Part shown: one piece after another, positions 63,017 through 64,000 of the stretch
How the letters are laid out: each line of letters starts with the position of its first letter
Numbering within the stretch: the first letter of the stretch is position 1
Assembly: GCA_017432405.1 (NCBI GenBank)
Contig: JAFRJF010000113.1
Span: forward strand, 29,776 to 93,775
Length of the DNA: 64,000 nt
Direction of reading: 5' to 3'
Source: Clostridia bacterium
GTDB lineage: Bacteria; Bacillota_A; Clostridia; Christensenellales; Aristaeellaceae
Notes under the pieces: model-generated
What the model was told of the DNA's origin: nothing
Database searches by the model: none
What the model saw: only the letters and a program-made list of their open reading frames with translations
Program-made: the position numbers and the translations under genes

Positions 63017-64000
63017 ATGAAGAAAATTGTTGCACTGCTGACCTGCCTCTGCCTGCTGCTGGGCTGCGTGGCCTTCGCGGAAGGCGCGAGCTTCACCCCG
63101 GGCACCTACGAGGGCTCCGGCGAGGGCTTTGCCGGTCCCGATTCCGTCCATGTGACTGTGACCGTGGATGAGAACGCCATCACCGATGTGGTCATCGAGG
63201 GCGAGGGCGAGGTTCCCTATGGCGTGGAAGCCTTCCCGACCTACCGCGAAAGCCTGATCGGCCGCAGCGACGCCGCCATCGACGCGGTGGCCGGCGCAAC
63301 CATGAGCCATGACGGTGTCGTCGCCGCCGTTGAGCAGGCCCTGAACGCGGCCCGCGGCGAGGAGACCGGCGCCAGCGACGCCGACCTGGCCTTTACCGCA
63401 GGCACCTACGAGGCGACCGCCGACGGCTACAACGGTCCCGTGACCGTCGCCGTCACCTATTCCGCGGACAAGCTCCAGAAGATCGAGATCGCCTCCAGCG
63501 TGGAGACCGATCACGTGGGCACCCTGGCCTATGACATCATGATCCCCGAAATGCTGGAAGCCAACGGCTCCGGCGTGGACGGCGTTTCCGGCGCGACCTT
63601 CACCACCCGCGCGCTGCGCAACGCGGTGAACGACACCGCCGAGCAGGCCGGCTGCACCAACATGGACGCCTTCAAGGCCGCCAAGATCGAGCATACCGCC
63701 GGTCAGCCCATCACCGCGGACTACGACGTGGTCGTGGTCGGCGCGGGCGGCGCCGGCATGGCTGCCGCGGCCCAGGCCGCCCAGGACGGCAATACCGTGC
63801 TGGTGATCGAGAAGAACGCCGAGGTCGGCGGCAACACCCTGGTGTCCGGCGGCCAGTACCAGTCCGTGATGCCCTACCTGGTGTGGGATCCCGCCGATCC
63901 CGACGCCACCACCGGCGTCTATGCCCACGACGGCCAGACCTACGACAAGGTCAAGAGCGTGCAGGGCTGCATCAACGAGCTGAAGATGATCCTGAACTGG
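63017..64000 (+). CDS. Exported FMN-binding/FAD flavoprotein reductase (fumarate-reductase-like), 3' end cut
   Basis: The frame is open from the ATG 63017 (CAAGGAGGG upstream) through the last base, 328 codons shown. A signal peptide (possible lipobox LLLGC, Cys 17) is followed by two FMN_bind domains: about 27-110 with DAVAGAT (Thr 95), and about 127-210 with DGVSGAT (Thr 194), the flavinylation site used by ApbE. From about 236 an FAD domain begins: DYDVVVVGAGGAGMAAAAQAAQ and VLVIEKNAEVGGNTLVSGGQYQ, as in fumarate/urocanate reductases. It is probably the terminal acceptor reductase of the adjacent Eet/ApbE genes. Confidence 0.93.
   Translation, partial: MKKIVALLTCLCLLLGCVAFAEGASFTPGTYEGSGEGFAGPDSVHVTVTVDENAITDVVIEGEGEVPYGVEAFPTYRESLIGRSDAAIDAVAGATMSHDGVVAAVEQALNAARGEETGASDADLAFTAGTYEATADGYNGPVTVAVTYSADKLQKIEIASSVETDHVGTLAYDIMIPEMLEANGSGVDGVSGATFTTRALRNAVNDTAEQAGCTNMDAFKAAKIEHTAGQPITADYDVVVVGAGGAGMAAAAQAAQDGNTVLVIEKNAEVGGNTLVSGGQYQSVMPYLVWDPADPDATTGVYAHDGQTYDKVKSVQGCINELKMILNW

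Overview
The window is a GC-rich chromosomal segment from a bacterium that reads as a spore-forming member of the Clostridia (Firmicutes/Bacillota). The evidence is a set of endospore genes (spoIIGA-sigE, yqfC, yqfD, a YlmC/YmxH-type gene), strong AGGAGG-type ribosome binding sites, consensus sigma-A promoters, a c-di-AMP phosphodiesterase operon in the Bacillus order, and an NfnAB bifurcating transhydrogenase typical of anaerobes. I saw no rRNA, tRNA, CRISPR array, phage block or transposase. Most genes are housekeeping. The accessory parts are a broken ABC transporter (55.4-55.9 kb), a TIR-domain protein (60.1-62.8 kb) and a flavin-based electron-transfer module (56.9-64.0 kb).

Layout. 1-9.4 kb (minus strand): a class A penicillin-binding protein cut by the left edge, a small membrane protein with a near-perfect promoter and a possible Spo0A box, nfnA-nfnB, a lipoprotein with six peptidoglycan-binding repeats, and a large polytopic membrane protein. 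9.6-16.8 kb: an Ig-like surface protein, tgt, yajC, an iron alcohol dehydrogenase on the minus strand, then a run of a LURP-one-like protein, a beta-lactamase-fold serine hydrolase, alanine racemase and LD-carboxypeptidase. 16.9-23.9 kb: an oligopeptide importer (oppBCDF plus an M20 amidohydrolase on minus, oppA divergent on plus). 24-27 kb: a YihY-type protein, a sodium:solute symporter and a small membrane protein. 27-32.6 kb (minus): yqfC-yqfD-phoH-pgpH and a fused ybeY-cdd gene. 32.8-38 kb: dus on plus; ftsA-ftsZ, a GHKL sensor kinase and a zinc-ribbon MscL on minus. 38-48 kb: a nucleoside-type BMP ABC importer (minus) and a divergent sugar-type ABC importer (plus). 48-55.4 kb: spoIIGA-sigE, the YlmC-type gene, a DHH phosphoesterase, a peroxiredoxin, a YprB-like nuclease with a TPR partner, a Nudix hydrolase and a zinc-ribbon protein. 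55.4-64 kb: the ABC remnant, NudC, and the flavin module.

How the genes fit together. The right end holds two NusG-domain-II proteins, a Gx-transporter (EetB-like), an ApbE flavin transferase and, beyond an intervening TIR gene, the start of an exported reductase with two FMN-binding domains and a FAD domain. This matches the parts list of flavin-based extracellular electron transfer linked to flavinylated extracellular reductases as known from Listeria. The sporulation branch shows a dense cluster of Spo0A-box sequences upstream of spoIIGA-sigE. A recurring feature is very long, near-perfect GC-rich hairpins placed immediately after stop codons, often between convergent genes and mostly with weak U-tracts.
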